Positions 1 to 10,730 of a DNA stretch of 64,000 nt are shown in pieces. The DNA is from Nephrocerus scutellatus. Its lineage: Eukaryota > Arthropoda > Insecta > Diptera > Pipunculidae. Both the position numbers and the translations under genes were made by a program. Numbering within the stretch: the stretch's first letter is position 1; each line of letters begins with the position of its first letter. The stretch covers positions 113,137,890 to 113,201,889 of the forward strand of contig OX352761.1 of assembly GCA_947095585.1 (NCBI GenBank), given 5' to 3'. The notes beneath the pieces were generated by a model. The model made no database searches, was not told the DNA's origin, and saw nothing but the letters and a program-made list of their open reading frames with translations.

Positions 1-431
1 GACTAAAAATATTCAAAGCAAAGTATTTCTTGTCTCTAGCTTTCTAGTTGTATCTTCATGTGGAAAAATTATTGTAAATTTATTTTATAAAAGGGGAGAA
101 AAAGGAAAAAAAAAACAAAATAGATAGTGGGAAGAAAATTTGCCAAAGATAAGATACACTGCGCATCAACTGACTACGCAGTCTACACACTGGAGCTGAC
201 AGCCTGTGACGACTGACGACCTGACTTGTTTCAGTTCCAGTTTTTACCTCAAAGAGAACGGATCAATCGCGGAGGACACATCTTAAATACGGAGGAGGTG
301 GGTTATTCTTTTTAGTATATTGATTGTTGCTTAAATTTCATTTTGATTTGATTTTCGGTTTAGTAAAGTTATTGAAAACTCCGCGAAGCGATTTTAATTT
401 TAAAAGCCAAGCAGCATAGACTATATGCTAT
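1..431. other. Upstream flank of GstE12
   Basis: This stretch holds the 5' flank and presumably the 5' UTR of the glutathione transferase gene. I see no TATA box or initiator at a convincing distance, and no other gene. A possible donor-like GTGGGT near 299 would allow a 5' UTR intron, but nothing fixes it. Confidence 0.3.
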
Positions 432-1185
432 ATGTCGCTAAAACCAGTTCTTTACTACACGCCTCGCAGTCCACCATGTCGAGCTGTTCTCTTGACTGCG
501 GCTGCAGTTGGCGTGGAACTAGATTTACGGTATGAGAATTTTTACTTACCTTTTACTTTCTCCCTGTAGGCTTATTAATGATCGTATCTACTTTCATTAT
601 AGTCCGATGAATCTTAAGGATGGCGAACACATGACCCCGGAATTTCTGAAAATCAATCCGCAACACACGATCCCAGTACTTGATGACAACGGCGTCATTG
701 TGACCGACAGTCATGTCATTTGCAGTTACTTGGCCGACAAGTATAGCACTAATGACAGTTTGTTCCCTCGAGATCAGCAAAAGCGTTACGAAGTGCAGGC
801 CCGGCTCTTCTTTGACTGTGGTCACTTGTTTCCGCGCATTCGATTTCTCGTCGAACCGATCATCTATTTCGGCTGCACTGAAATGCCACCGGACAAAATC
901 GCATATATTCAAAAGGCGTACGATGGCATGGACCACTGCCTCTCGAATGGCCCCTTCGTTTGTGGGACAAACATGACCATTGCAGATCTCTGCTGTATTG
1001 CGTCGATTTCAACTGGCAGGGAGTTTGCACCTATTGATGCTGAAAAATTTCCCAAACTCACTGCTTGGGTTGAGCGCATGTCAAAGCTGCCATACTACAA
1101 TAAATGCAACAAGGATGGTTCCGATATACTGACGAAATTCGTCTTTGAAAAACTTGAGGAGAACAAAAAACTAAAGGCTGCTTAG
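432..1185 (+). CDS. GstE12: Glutathione S-transferase, epsilon class (GstE12 orthologue)
   Basis: Cytosolic enzyme that conjugates glutathione to electrophiles (phase II detoxification). Exons are 432-529 and 603-1185, with a 73-nt GT-AG intron, giving 226 residues, the usual size of the class. ATG at 432 is chosen because it restores the N-terminal thioredoxin-like fold, which a start after the intron would lack. That part carries the catalytic serine in SPPCR (Ser13). Glutathione-site residues follow: NPQH (His54), cis-Pro57 and the DSH motif (Asp68-Ser69). The helical C-terminal domain runs from about residue 90. The C-terminal half (GHLFPRIRFL, DKIAYIQK, LPYYNKCNKDG) matches what I know of fly GstE12 rather than other epsilon paralogues. 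A stronger-looking acceptor at 568-569 is also in frame and would add 11 residues, but it needs a 40-nt intron. The reading frame is intact. Confidence 0.9.
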
Positions 1186-1242
1186 GTTCAAGGTTCCATT
1201 GTAATTATGTTTTATGTAATTAATTGTTTAGAATAACACAGC

Positions 1243-1248
1243 AATAAA
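1243..1248 (+). terminator. Polyadenylation signal of GstE12
   Basis: AATAAA 58 nt after the GstE12 stop codon. It directly abuts the 5' edge of a dispersed repeat, so the repeat marks the end of the transcription unit. Confidence 0.6.
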
Positions 1249-1768
1249 AAAACAACCCATAAAAATTAAAATTTTTCTTGTAAATTCTCTTATCGGGGAT
1301 ACACACACACACACACACACTGCGTGCTCGTTTTGTGGCAAAATCATCCACCAAATGCCGCAGCGGCAGCGAACAGCGCTGCTCACAAAGCACAGAGCTC
1401 ATACTTTGCCGTGATCTGATGCTATATAGCGATATTTAAAAATTGTATATTGGGGTCCCCAAGGGGCCGATCGCTCCAAATTTTTACAAAAAGTGTTTTC
1501 CATCGAAGACACACATGTGTACAAAATTTAAAGAAAATCGGGTAAATTTTGTAAAATATTTGTATGAGAGCCCCCAGACCCCGCGGCCCGAGGGGCCTCA
1601 ATAATAGAAAGTGTTGTCATGGGAGATATACATGTGTGCCAAATTTCAATAAAATCGGGCTGTAGGAAGTGGGTTAAAAATTGATCGCAAGATTCCATGA
1701 CACACAAATCCACAAGCCCACAAACACACGGGCAAGTGAAGTTAATATAGAGAATTTAAAAATAAACA
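1249..1768 (+). repeat. ACATGTGT dispersed repeat, longest copy
   Basis: About 520 bp running from AACAACCCATAAAAATTAAA to AGAGAATTTAAAAATAAA. It holds two related inner modules, each with an ACATGTGT core followed by AAATCGGG. A GC-rich block (CCCGCGGCCCGAGGGGCC) sits between them, and a (CA)n run lies at 1301-1320. No protein is encoded. Shorter or reversed copies lie near 2.7, 12.9, 33.0, 39.9, 43.5, 47.2 and 55.4 kb. Confidence 0.7.
1301..1320. repeat. (AC)n microsatellite
   Basis: Ten AC dinucleotides inside the ACATGTGT repeat, at the place where other copies read ACACATGTGTG. The array probably grew from that core. Confidence 0.9.
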
Positions 1769-2031
1769 AAATTAAAATATCTATAAACTTTGGTGTATTA
1801 ATTTCCTACTTGGTTGCCTTTTCATCTATTTTTTTTTTCATAGCACCAGGACAGACAGAAATGCTATTTAATTTTTTTTTTGTCGAAAAAATTCTTAGCA
1901 TAATACAGAGGCAAAATGTAGGCCTAAATACAAAATCGTGGAGGCTTACAAAGCGGGAAAATCGGGAAACCAAAGCCATGATGGTAATGTCGGTAAACTA
2001 GGAAATGCCAGCAAAGTTAAAATAAAACCCC

Positions 2032-2301
2032 ATGGTCAGCTTCCGTTTCGGTCAAATTCCGATAAGGTTAAGGAAGAGTGAAGTTCAAGAAGAAGGGAAC
2101 ATCGAAGAAGACCTCCCAAAGAAATCCGAAACAGAAGGGCCAGAACAAGAAACAGATAAGGCCTCTTCCACCTCAAACAACCTATTGAGATCCATCCAAG
2201 CAAATCTGTACCATGCTAAAGCAGCATCGGCTAAAATTAGCAGAAGATTTTCTGGAGGCATCTCCTACATTGGACTCCTTCAGAAGAATACGAGCATTTA
2301 G
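2032..2301 (+). pseudogene. LINE fragment, start of a LOA/I-type ORF2
   Basis: The frame reads a charged, low-complexity stretch and then LRSIQANLYHAKAASA. This resembles the start of the endonuclease ORF2 in LOA/I-type non-LTR retrotransposons, where a QxNLxHxKAAS-like motif is typical. The frame ends at 2301 and degenerate matching sequence continues for about 100 nt. No reverse transcriptase follows, so this is a short remnant. The assignment rests on one motif. Confidence 0.45.
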
Positions 2302-2723
2302 AATTAAGAAATTACGTAAATTGTCACTACTTACAATGCACAGCGTCATCCATAGACTAACAGAGTAAGTTATATGATTATCAATTATGAATGACTGCTG
2401 TACGCGCTTGTATATAGAATCTATTTGTAGAAGTTTTACTCTATATGACTCATTATGTACTTGCGAGCACAGTGAGTTGTAAATAAGGGGACCACAATGT
2501 TCTGGTCTTTGCTAGATATTTCTGTATATAAGATTGGAAACCTCTGGAAACTTTCCAATGGGTATAAATAGGCGTCGTTTTGCTGCATAGATTCAATCGT
2601 AGTTTAGAATTAAACCAGTCAAGTTGTACTTGCAAGCAGATAGAGCTACCAGCTAATGCTAAAGGAATAGTAGTACAAGCATTTAAGTGTTTTTGCGTGC
2701 ATCGAAAAGTTGTCACCAGATAA

Positions 2724-2910
2724 AATTCCCATACAAATATTTTACAAAATTTACCCGATTTTCTTCAAATTTTATATACATGTGTATCTCTGATGGACAA
2801 CACTTTTGTAAAAATTTTGGAGACCCAGGCCCCATACAAATTCTTTAAAAAAATTTACCCGATTTTTCTTCAAATTTTATACACATGTGTATCTCCGTTG
2901 CACAATTTTC
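2724..2910 (-). repeat. ACATGTGT dispersed repeat, reversed partial copy
   Basis: Two tandem inner modules in reverse orientation. Each reads a CCCATACAAA block, then TTTACCCGATTTT, and then ACATGTGTATCTC. The outer ends seen in the 1.2-kb copy are missing. Confidence 0.65.
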
Positions 2911-4886
2911 CATTCCATTCTTTTCTAGTTTTGTCGGGATAACCTAACATGGTTTAGGCTGCTTCCGTTTTTGCATTTACTGTTTTCTCCCATTTAGACT
3001 CTATGGTTTGGGGCTGTATCTCAGAGAGAGACTGTTGTATGTGGGATACATATTGCAGTTTCACATCTGGGTCTTTCAGTGCTGTACTGTATAGTGTACC
3101 AGCGCGTTCTTTTTAATTTTATTCTACAAATATTAAATTTTTAGATTATGTGTCTTCAAAATGCAGCCTGTTACTCATCCAACATAAACGAAAGCTCAAA
3201 CTCTGTTCTGTTTGCATAAATTAATTAATGAATTTAATGGAAAATTCAATAACAAAGTTGCAAGTCATCCGTTGTTCTGCGGCCAAAATTCAATTAGTAC
3301 ACCGAACAACCGGCTGATATTCTCCAGAAACTAAGCGGTACAAGCGACACACAAACTCGCACACACGTCGCATCCAGCCACACCCAAATGTGAAAGTGCG
3401 CGTATCGCAAAATCAAATCTAATTAAAAGTCGTCCAGATTTTCCACTAAGTAAATAAAGTGTCCTTGTAATTAGTTCAGAAGGAGATATAAATATCCAAA
3501 ATTTTGAGTGCAGTCCATCGAAGCGTGAGTTTGGTGTTTACACTCAACTTGATGAGACGGTCTTGTTGCCTTCGTGCATTCATCAACATCAGCAAAGTCA
3601 TCACATCACAAGCAAAACCCGCCTGCACTGTAAATAGGTACAGATTTTGAACATGGCCCAGTTGCGCAATGCCGCACCGATACCACATTGACAAGAGTCA
3701 TAATGGTTAAATGAAAACTTACCACGACTTTCCCTGTCTCATCTCAGACCTTGGCGGCGAATACAAAGACAGGGCACAATCAGAATCAACGCTCATTCCA
3801 CTCCCACTTGAAATGTTTCTAATTTCCTGTAACAAAAACAAAGACCGTACCTCCTGTTAACTTGTGTGTGCACTCCAGTAAATCGCTGACTGACAAGATA
3901 TGAGTCAAAGCAACCAGGATACGTATGTAGTGTGTGTGTGTGTGTTGTATGTATAAGTATTTATTTCACAGGATACTGATGACGAAATTTATTTGCTAAA
4001 GTTGCGTATAAGGAACGTCAGGAATGGATGTTACCATAGTAGATACGTTGTACGGTGATGGATGAGCAACCGAGTGTCAGGGCGGAGTAGGAAAATGGAA
4101 AAACAGCGATATTAAATTATGATGATTAAATCACTGCACTGCACTCTGACTGTTTCAAAATGCGAGAACAAATAAGAGCCTAGTTGAAATGTTTGTTGTT
4201 TTTCGAGGATAATCTCTGTGCGCTTGTATTATAATAACAGCAAGCAATAAGCGCACACCCAGGGGATAGATGAGTGATTTAAGTTTTAAAGTGGTGAACT
4301 TGGTTGTTTTCAAATTTCCGTAACCGCACCACAATTTGCTAAAACCGCCCGCCCCACTTTTGAAAGCAAATTTTAATTTTGTCACAGAACATTTTTCTTG
4401 TTACTTGGAAGAAAAGTATGGGGCCAGTTTGTAACATGAAGATACACACCCAGATAACAGAAGAAAAACAATTAATTGGAGTAGCGCAGAGGTGACTCAA
4501 CTGGCTTTACGGAGGATTTTCTTTTTAATTTGTTGCAAATTAATTTAATAACTTTTCTGTAGCCTTCAATTAATTGCATTTTTATCGAAAAGGCATTATT
4601 TCTGTTATTCATGTAGAAATTAAAAATGTCGGATAACAATTTTTCCCTTTTGTCCTTCATACAATTATTTGAGAGAATTAAGAATACAAGTGAGTCCTTA
4701 AGGATTCAGTATTTCGTAATGAAATAAACATTTAAAGTCGAATTAATAAATCCGCTTTTTTTGAAAGAATATGCTACTAGTATTGTTCAATAGACTCCCA
4801 CAAAAACCACTTAAGTGTATTATCATATATTTAACAAATCTCCAAGTGGTTTTGTCAATTTTCCATTGCAAAAAAATTTGAATTAG
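2911..4886. other. No recognised gene
   Basis: AT-rich DNA without a supported reading frame. The only clear structure is a (GT)n run at 3929-3945. Short open frames here have no recognisable motif. Confidence 0.4.
3929..3945. repeat. (GT)n microsatellite
   Basis: About eight GT units in otherwise ordinary AT-rich DNA. Confidence 0.85.
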
Positions 4887-5370
4887 ATGGACTGCAGATT
4901 CATCTATAACAGGCCAGAAAGAAGGCGTCTTAAACATGCTCTACACATAGGCCAAGACAGAAAAAGTGTTCTTGCCTTTGCCAAAGCCGACCCTTCCATT
5001 CAGCGCGAAGCCAAGCGCGTCAGGTCAGAGGACCAAACACCACCGGCACCGGCTGTCAAGAAGGCTAGGGCAGTACCTTTACCTGATGTTCCCACTTTTA
5101 GCCAAGTGGCTAGTGCCGTCAGGTTGGGCGTGTGGCCACATTTCTCCGTCTCGCATCTCAAATCGGTATGGCTAGTCTTTATCTGCTCAGATAGTGCTAC
5201 TGTTGGGTGGATGCGCTCGAGCATCCGAACACATTCTCTGTGAATGCCCAACATTACTTTGGAGATACATCTTTCACAAGGAAATATGCTCGACGGCGGA
5301 TTTGAGAAAGTCCGCCAGTAAGGATGTACTTTCGTTCATTAGGGAGGTGGTACATCTCTTAGAATAAACA
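4887..5370 (+). pseudogene. Internally deleted LOA/I-type LINE: ORF1 piece joined to RNase H tail
   Basis: The first part (about 4887-5175) reads a lysine/proline-rich stretch with KRVRSEDQTPPAPAVKKAR followed by TFSQVASA. That layout resembles gag-like ORF1 of LOA/R1-type elements. After a frame change, 5220-5370 reads ASEHILCECPTLLW and later STADLRKSASKDVLSF, the cysteine/histidine tail that follows RNase H in such elements. A similar tail stands at 38.7 kb. Everything between (endonuclease, reverse transcriptase, RNase H core) is missing, so this is a dead internal-deletion copy. Confidence 0.6.
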
Positions 5371-6900
5371 AACCCTATGATCCAATAGATCTTTCAGGTC
5401 GAAGTGTCCGCCATATGGGCTAGGGTAGTTAGACAAAAAAATCGATGTCTTTCTGATTAACAACAATAAACTCTTTAGGGTTTATAACTGGACAGTGTCC
5501 GATGTCAACTCCTACTCTAGTACATAATTTTTGCCCTGAACGTCCAGACGGAATCAATCAAAACTTATCGTACTTATCGAAGAACTGGCTGAATGAAATT
5601 CGTCAATATAATTCAGTCAAAATTAAGTAAAATACCCAATATTTAAATAGCTACGATTGATGAAGAATTGGACTGGATATTAAAACGTTCGAGAAATCAT
5701 TTACTAACGGCCTCTTGACCAATCATGTCAATCAGTCATGACAAGAAACTTCAGCATCCGTGCTCGAGCGAAGATCTGAGTAAACTCAGGAGGATGAATA
5801 GGTCCACAAGAAGGCTATCAAAGAAGCCGTGACTTGATATGAATATTTACTAGCTGAAATTACTCGTGTGCCTTCGACCAATTAGCGACCACCTATCTGT
5901 CTAATTACAGATTTCATGTGATATGTGTACCAAGTTTAGTTGAACCAACTCCAGCCTAAGGGGTGCTAGGGTTGTGTTATGTCATTATTCATCTCATCGA
6001 TATCAATATCTGTCATAACATATGTAAAACCCTACCAACGTCACCCCAATGGATGCTAGGAGTGTCTTACCGTTACTATTCATATCGTCGATCCCGAAAT
6101 CTATAAGAACATAAAAGTTGGTTTTCTTTTCAACTTCTTGGAGGTCCTTTGTAACCACGTCCTATAGACCTGTGTGTAATTCAGTCTCAAGAGCTATTTC
6201 TGAACGGCCGTGTGTGACACATGTGACGTGTAGTGTTTGGCGTATGTCACGCTTATTAACGTTGGTTTTTTAAGTTTTTTTGAGGTCTTTTCTAACCGAC
6301 TTTCAAAAGTATGAATAGAAGGTTGAAGCTGAAAAAGAAGTTGTTAACATTAACTAGTTATCAGTTGTCGCATTATTTTTTCACCCGGCGTACCAATAAT
6401 TTTGTTGAGTATGTCGTGGGAAAAGAACTAGTATTCCGTTAGCCCCGTCCAGTCGATTCTACATGGCATTAATGTCTCGTTCCGCAGCACTGCAGCAGTC
6501 GTCCTTATACAAAATTAGACCAGCAAATATGGTTCTACACCTTTAACTGAATCCAACAGAAGTCATTCGAACTACCGAAACAAAAATAAAAAGTGCAGAA
6601 GAGGTAAGGAATATGATAAATGGGTTATGGCTTCGACATTTAAAAAAGGAGCAGGAAAAGGTACAGATATTTTAAAAAGTTCAAGCCGTAACATCTTTCA
6701 GCTTAGTTCATATAACTGCTTGCTTTTTGAAGTCAAATTAAAAGCGAAAATTGGTAAGTACGGTAACTAAGGAAGGGGACATTATCCTAAGTAATTCCTT
6801 TCAAGAAACACTAAGATGAGAATCAACCTTGAAGTTTTGCACAATCCAAATGCATTTAACTATAACACATAGATATATACATTACATTATACATAGAACA
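5371..6900. other. No recognised gene
   Basis: I see no supported coding region or clear repeat here. A weak duplication of GGTGCTAGG / GGATGCTAGG-type text occurs around 5950-6070, but it is too diverged to define a unit. Confidence 0.4.
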
Positions 6901-6901
6901 A

Positions 6902-6907
6902 TTTATT
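6902..6907 (-). terminator. Polyadenylation signal of the cecropin gene
   Basis: AATAAA on the minus strand, about 100 nt after the cecropin stop codon. A second AATAAA overlaps the stop codon itself (7002-7007) and is less likely to be used. Confidence 0.55.
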
Positions 6908-7005
6908 AACCTTAATGAGCATAAATCAGATCTTAAACTAGTAATAAATAGCGATGTTTACATAAAATTTAAAATTAATTTCAGCGGAAAGTTCTTGTAG
7001 TTTTA

Positions 7006-7281
7006 TTAACCCCTGGCGGTAGCGGCAACATTAGCTGCTTGCTGAGCAACGCCAAGCGCTTGAATTGTGGCATCCCGAGTATGTTGGCCGACTCGTTCCT
7101 GTTGACAAAGAAAAGGATCACAATTCAATTATTGGCTAAATACTTTAGTACACTTAACATTTCGCTAACAAATATGACTTACAATTTTTTTGCCCAATTT
7201 CTTCAACCATCCGGCCTCAGTTTGTCCAGCGAAAAGAGCCAAAACGACAGCAAAGAAGATGAAAACTTTCAAGAAGTTCAT
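7006..7281 (-). CDS. Cec: Cecropin precursor (antimicrobial peptide)
   Basis: Secreted, cationic, amphipathic helical peptide that permeabilises bacterial membranes; made by the fat body and epithelia after immune challenge. Exons are 7183-7281 and 7006-7098 (minus strand), with an 84-nt GT-AG intron in phase 0. Together they encode 63 residues, the normal precursor length. Residues 1-23 are a signal peptide with a hydrophobic core, ending in QTEA. The mature peptide starts GWLKKLGKK and continues [19 protein letters not shown]. It ends in ARG, whose terminal glycine normally donates the C-terminal amide. The intron sits inside the mature peptide, as in other fly cecropins. The sequence is intact. 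I cannot tell which cecropin paralogue it is, and no second copy is present in the window. Confidence 0.95.
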
Positions 7282-7342
7282 GATTAGTTGTTGGTTTTAC
7301 GATTGTAGGAGGAGAATGTGTCTCGCTTAAGATTCAAAATTG

Positions 7343-7380
7343 AACTGATAACAATTCAGCCTGGGAATGGTGAATTTATA
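7343..7380 (-). promoter_or_regulatory. Cecropin core promoter (TATA box and initiator)
   Basis: On the minus strand TATAAATT lies at 7380-7373 and an insect initiator TCAGTT at 7348-7343. The initiator adenine (7346) is 34 nt downstream of the first T of the TATA box. This predicts a 5' UTR of about 65 nt. Spacing and motifs agree with an inducible fly promoter. Confidence 0.7.
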
Positions 7381-7458
7381 TGCGTCCAGCCGTGCAGTCG
7401 TCTATTCAACAGAAGTGCTTGTGATAACGTACTCACTTACGAAAATATACCCCGCACT

Positions 7459-7468
7459 GGGGATTCCT
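7459..7468 (+). promoter_or_regulatory. NF-kB/Relish-type site upstream of cecropin
   Basis: GGGGATTCCT fits the insect kappaB consensus GGGRNTYYYY. It lies about 115 nt upstream of the predicted cecropin start. GATA motifs (TGATAACG) occur near 7430 and 7530, the usual partners of kappaB sites in fly immune promoters. A poorer kappaB-like sequence, GTGATTCCCC, lies at 7599-7608. Confidence 0.6.
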
Positions 7469-7499
7469 AGATTTCATCCGCAGTTTCGATGATCCGAAC

Positions 7500-7859
7500 G
7501 ACCACAGAACGATGCCAAACAATCTCAGCTGATAACGTTGATCATCATTGTTTTGCATCATAAAGAATAACCCGATTGATAATGTGTGTTCAGCTGTGGT
7601 GATTCCCCACACGGTTTCGTACTAAAATCGAGACTGATACTCTATGGTATTTGATAAGCTCTGCGTAAGATTATGTGCGGGGGATGACTAATTCAAATTA
7701 TTGCATTGTATAGTTTGCTCGTATACAGTATTTACTGTTTGACTATTAGCTTAAATATTATATAACTTTTATGAATGAAATTCGCGCCGATGGAACTGTG
7801 AACGTGTAATTGCCAGCTTTGGCAGCGAGAGTCTATTGGAAGATATCTAAATGAGAAGA
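7500..7859. other. Distal cecropin upstream region
   Basis: No gene seen. It may hold further immune-response sites of the cecropin promoter (GATA-like motifs at 7530) and ends at the 3' tail of a LINE. Confidence 0.35.
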
Positions 7860-10730
7860 AATTTTACTTAGAAATTTTGGTGGTCCACATTTATTCGGCT
7901 TATTACAAGCAAAAACTAAAATTATGACTTAAGACTAAGACTTAAACCGAACACTTAAAGCTAAGGGGAATGGTGAAGAAGATCATGTTCAAGGCTGCGG
8001 TTATAATCAAAAACGGGAAGATTTAAGTTAACCTTCCGCAGCATATGGGAGATAGGTTCGTTAAAGCCGTACATGGTGTTGATAGATTGGAGAGAGACGG
8101 AAAGGAAAAGGTGAGGTGTCTATGCACACGTGTCTTGAATGATTGTAGATCATACAATTTCGGAAACACAGTGCCGGGCAATTCATTCCACATAATTATT
8201 GTGCGGCTCAAGAGGAAATCTCCCAATCTCTGTATTAAAGAATATTGAGTTGTATAGAGACGCGCAATCGACGGAGCCTGAGATGTATGAAAAGTATGTC
8301 TTTGCGCTCCTCAATGGTTTTCAAGCTTATGAAGTTGTGGCGGTAATGGTAGGGGGCAGGATAAGATGATTTTCCCAGGGTAGACCTCAAAGAGCAAATC
8401 GAAGAAAACGACGTTTGATGCTCTCGATGCTGGACTCATGCGTAATCGATGAGAAGGCAGACAAAAGTGATGTAGAGGTTTCTGGTCACATAAGGGATGG
8501 AAAATACTTTGGACCACCGTTTGACAAAGCCAAGTGATGAGTTGGCTTTAAGAATTATTTCATCAATATGAGAACGAAAATGTAGCTCCGAGTCGCACAA
8601 TATGCCGAGGTCACAAAAATGTTGCACGCGGGATATATATGGGTTGGCCGTGGAGAAGGTTATGTAGGCATATGGTAGGCATTTGGTGATATTGACCTCT
8701 AAGCAATTTTTTAAGGCATCAGGTAGAAAAATTATTAAGATCTTGTTGAAGGAGACAAAGGAGTCTTGTGGAGAAGAAATAGAAATAGAGCGCATAGTGT
8801 TTGATGACCCTATCAAGATCATTTATAGTTGTGATGAAAAGAAGTGGGCCTAAGTGGCTGCCTTGTGGGACACCAGAAATCGTAAAAAATATGGTCGATA
8901 GAACGGACCTAATGCGAACGCTTTTCAGATAGGAAGATATCCATTATAACAATATGGGTTCAAAGACGAGGTCAGATAATTTAAAAAGGGTAAGTTGATA
9001 AGAAACCAAAAGCCTTGCTGAAATAAGTTGCAACTACTTCGACTTCGTTGCAACTCTTTAACACTGGAACGGTGAAGGACACGAATTCAACGAGGTTTGT
9101 AGTGGGTGATTGATCTACTTTTTAAAAAGCCATGTTGGTTGGGGGAGATAAATTACTTACAATAGAAGGTTAAGCCTTTGTATAAAATACTGGTATGGGT
9201 ATGTGAGAATGTTTAGCAATCTGGCGATAATAAGTCACATCATTATTTGATCCTTTCCTAAGGCCATTGTTGAAGTTAAGTAGGTAATTGAAATAACAGG
9301 GGTCCGGTACGATGGAGTTGTCGGAGAAAGATTGTTTAAAAAAGTTAGCAAAATAATTGGCAATGGAATGTGGATCGGTGGACAATGTGTATTTGTAAGA
9401 GAGTGATGAAGGGAAGACGTCGGACCTCCTTTTATAGTTGACGAATTGAAAAAAAGACTTATGATCGTTTATGAGATTGGATTGCGCATTATTAAGATAG
9501 CGCTAGTAGGGAGAGTTATAAATCTGAGTAAATTGAAAGTGTAAGTACCAAGATAGTTGGAATAGTAAGAAAAAGAGTAAGTAGGTAAGCTGCCCATATT
9601 TTGTTTCTCTTGTTTCGCAAGAAGCGAAGTCTTCGATTATACCATGTGGGGATGTAGATGAAGTTTTATGGCGCGAGAAAGAGACGTAACGAGAGATTAA
9701 ATACAATAATTACCTGTAAAAAATTAGATGGAATCATTTAAAGATATATTGTCAAACCCAGCGGAAGATAGGCATCAATTTTGCGGAAATTAGCTTTGTG
9801 AATGTCATAGGAAGATAAAACTGTGGAAGGAGGAGACTGTAGTGGGGAGTTATGGAACAAAGAAATAATAAGAAGGGAATGTGAGTCTAGACGATGTTTG
9901 GGCCCTGAACGATGAGTGAGCCTGCGCAATGAGTAAACTTGAACGATTCGTTAGTTTGAACGATGCGTGAACCTGAATAAGTGTGAGCATTGAATGAACG
10001 TGATCCTGAAAGAAGTGTGAGCCTGAACGATGCGTGAGGTGAAACTAACTTGACACAGACTTCTTTAGTCTGTAAGCCGATCTACGAGAGACATTCCATA
10101 GTTAAGTTGGGAAAAAGAATACATAGTCTGATGGAGTCCAATGCAGTTGAGGCAAATTAAAGTCGCTGAAAATACGGTTGTCGTCAAGAAAGTCAGAATA
10201 ATCGATTATTTTTGCCAATAGCAAGTTGGTAGGATTCGAGAGGTTGAGTCGGTTGGATGTAAAAACACACAACATACAGGGAACTACGGGTGAAGTGTTA
10301 TTTTTATTGAAATGAAATCGAGTTTGGAAGAGGAAGAAATAGCAATAAGAGACGAGTCAAGGTCGTTGTGGTTAGCCAGCAAGACGCCTCGACAGGAAGT
10401 TAATCATAAGGCGGGTAAGATCGTCATCTAGGAAAACATGAAATGTAGGGAGGAATAACCCCTGGTTCTTTATGTCGGGGATTGGTTTCAGTCAGGGTAT
10501 ATGTATCGAATGAGAGACCATAGGATTGGCGTAATACAGCACCGGTTTTCGAGCGTAGGCCTCTTACGTTCTAATGGTAGAAGGTAGGAGGAAAATGCAA
10601 GCTGTAAATGTAAATGAACGATTTCTACTTGCAGTGACTTTTCAACCATAAAATGTTCACTAACTCCTTTCACTATCATTTTGTGTTCAAGTGGCTTATT
10701 AAATGCTATGAACTTTTTTATTTTCACTTA
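7860..10730 (-). mobile_element. Jockey-type LINE, degenerate near-complete ORF2
   Basis: Minus-strand non-LTR retrotransposon with its 3' end near 7860. The endonuclease part (about 10100-10480) keeps traces of GGVLLA-like and DFNLPQLHW-like motifs. The reverse-transcriptase region spans about 8430-9400. The C-terminal tail (8023-8226) reads LSRTIIMWNELP and VFPKLYDLQSFKTRVH, the typical end of the Jockey ORF2. Many stops and frameshifts interrupt it, so it is dead. The same C-terminal tail appears at 62.6 and 27.6 kb, so all are one clade. A minisatellite has grown inside the coding part. Confidence 0.7.
9903..10038. repeat. 17-bp minisatellite inside the Jockey LINE
   Basis: About eight imperfect units of roughly 16-19 bp, based on CCTGAACGATGCGTGAG. 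The outermost units are best conserved and the inner ones degenerate. Confidence 0.7.

Noticed and set aside
553..936. Long minus-strand frame opposite GstE12
   Set aside because: It is the antisense shadow of the second GstE12 exon, with no motif of its own.
7039..7287. 82-codon plus-strand frame across the cecropin gene
   Set aside because: It crosses the cecropin intron on the wrong strand. The minus strand gives a complete spliced cecropin.
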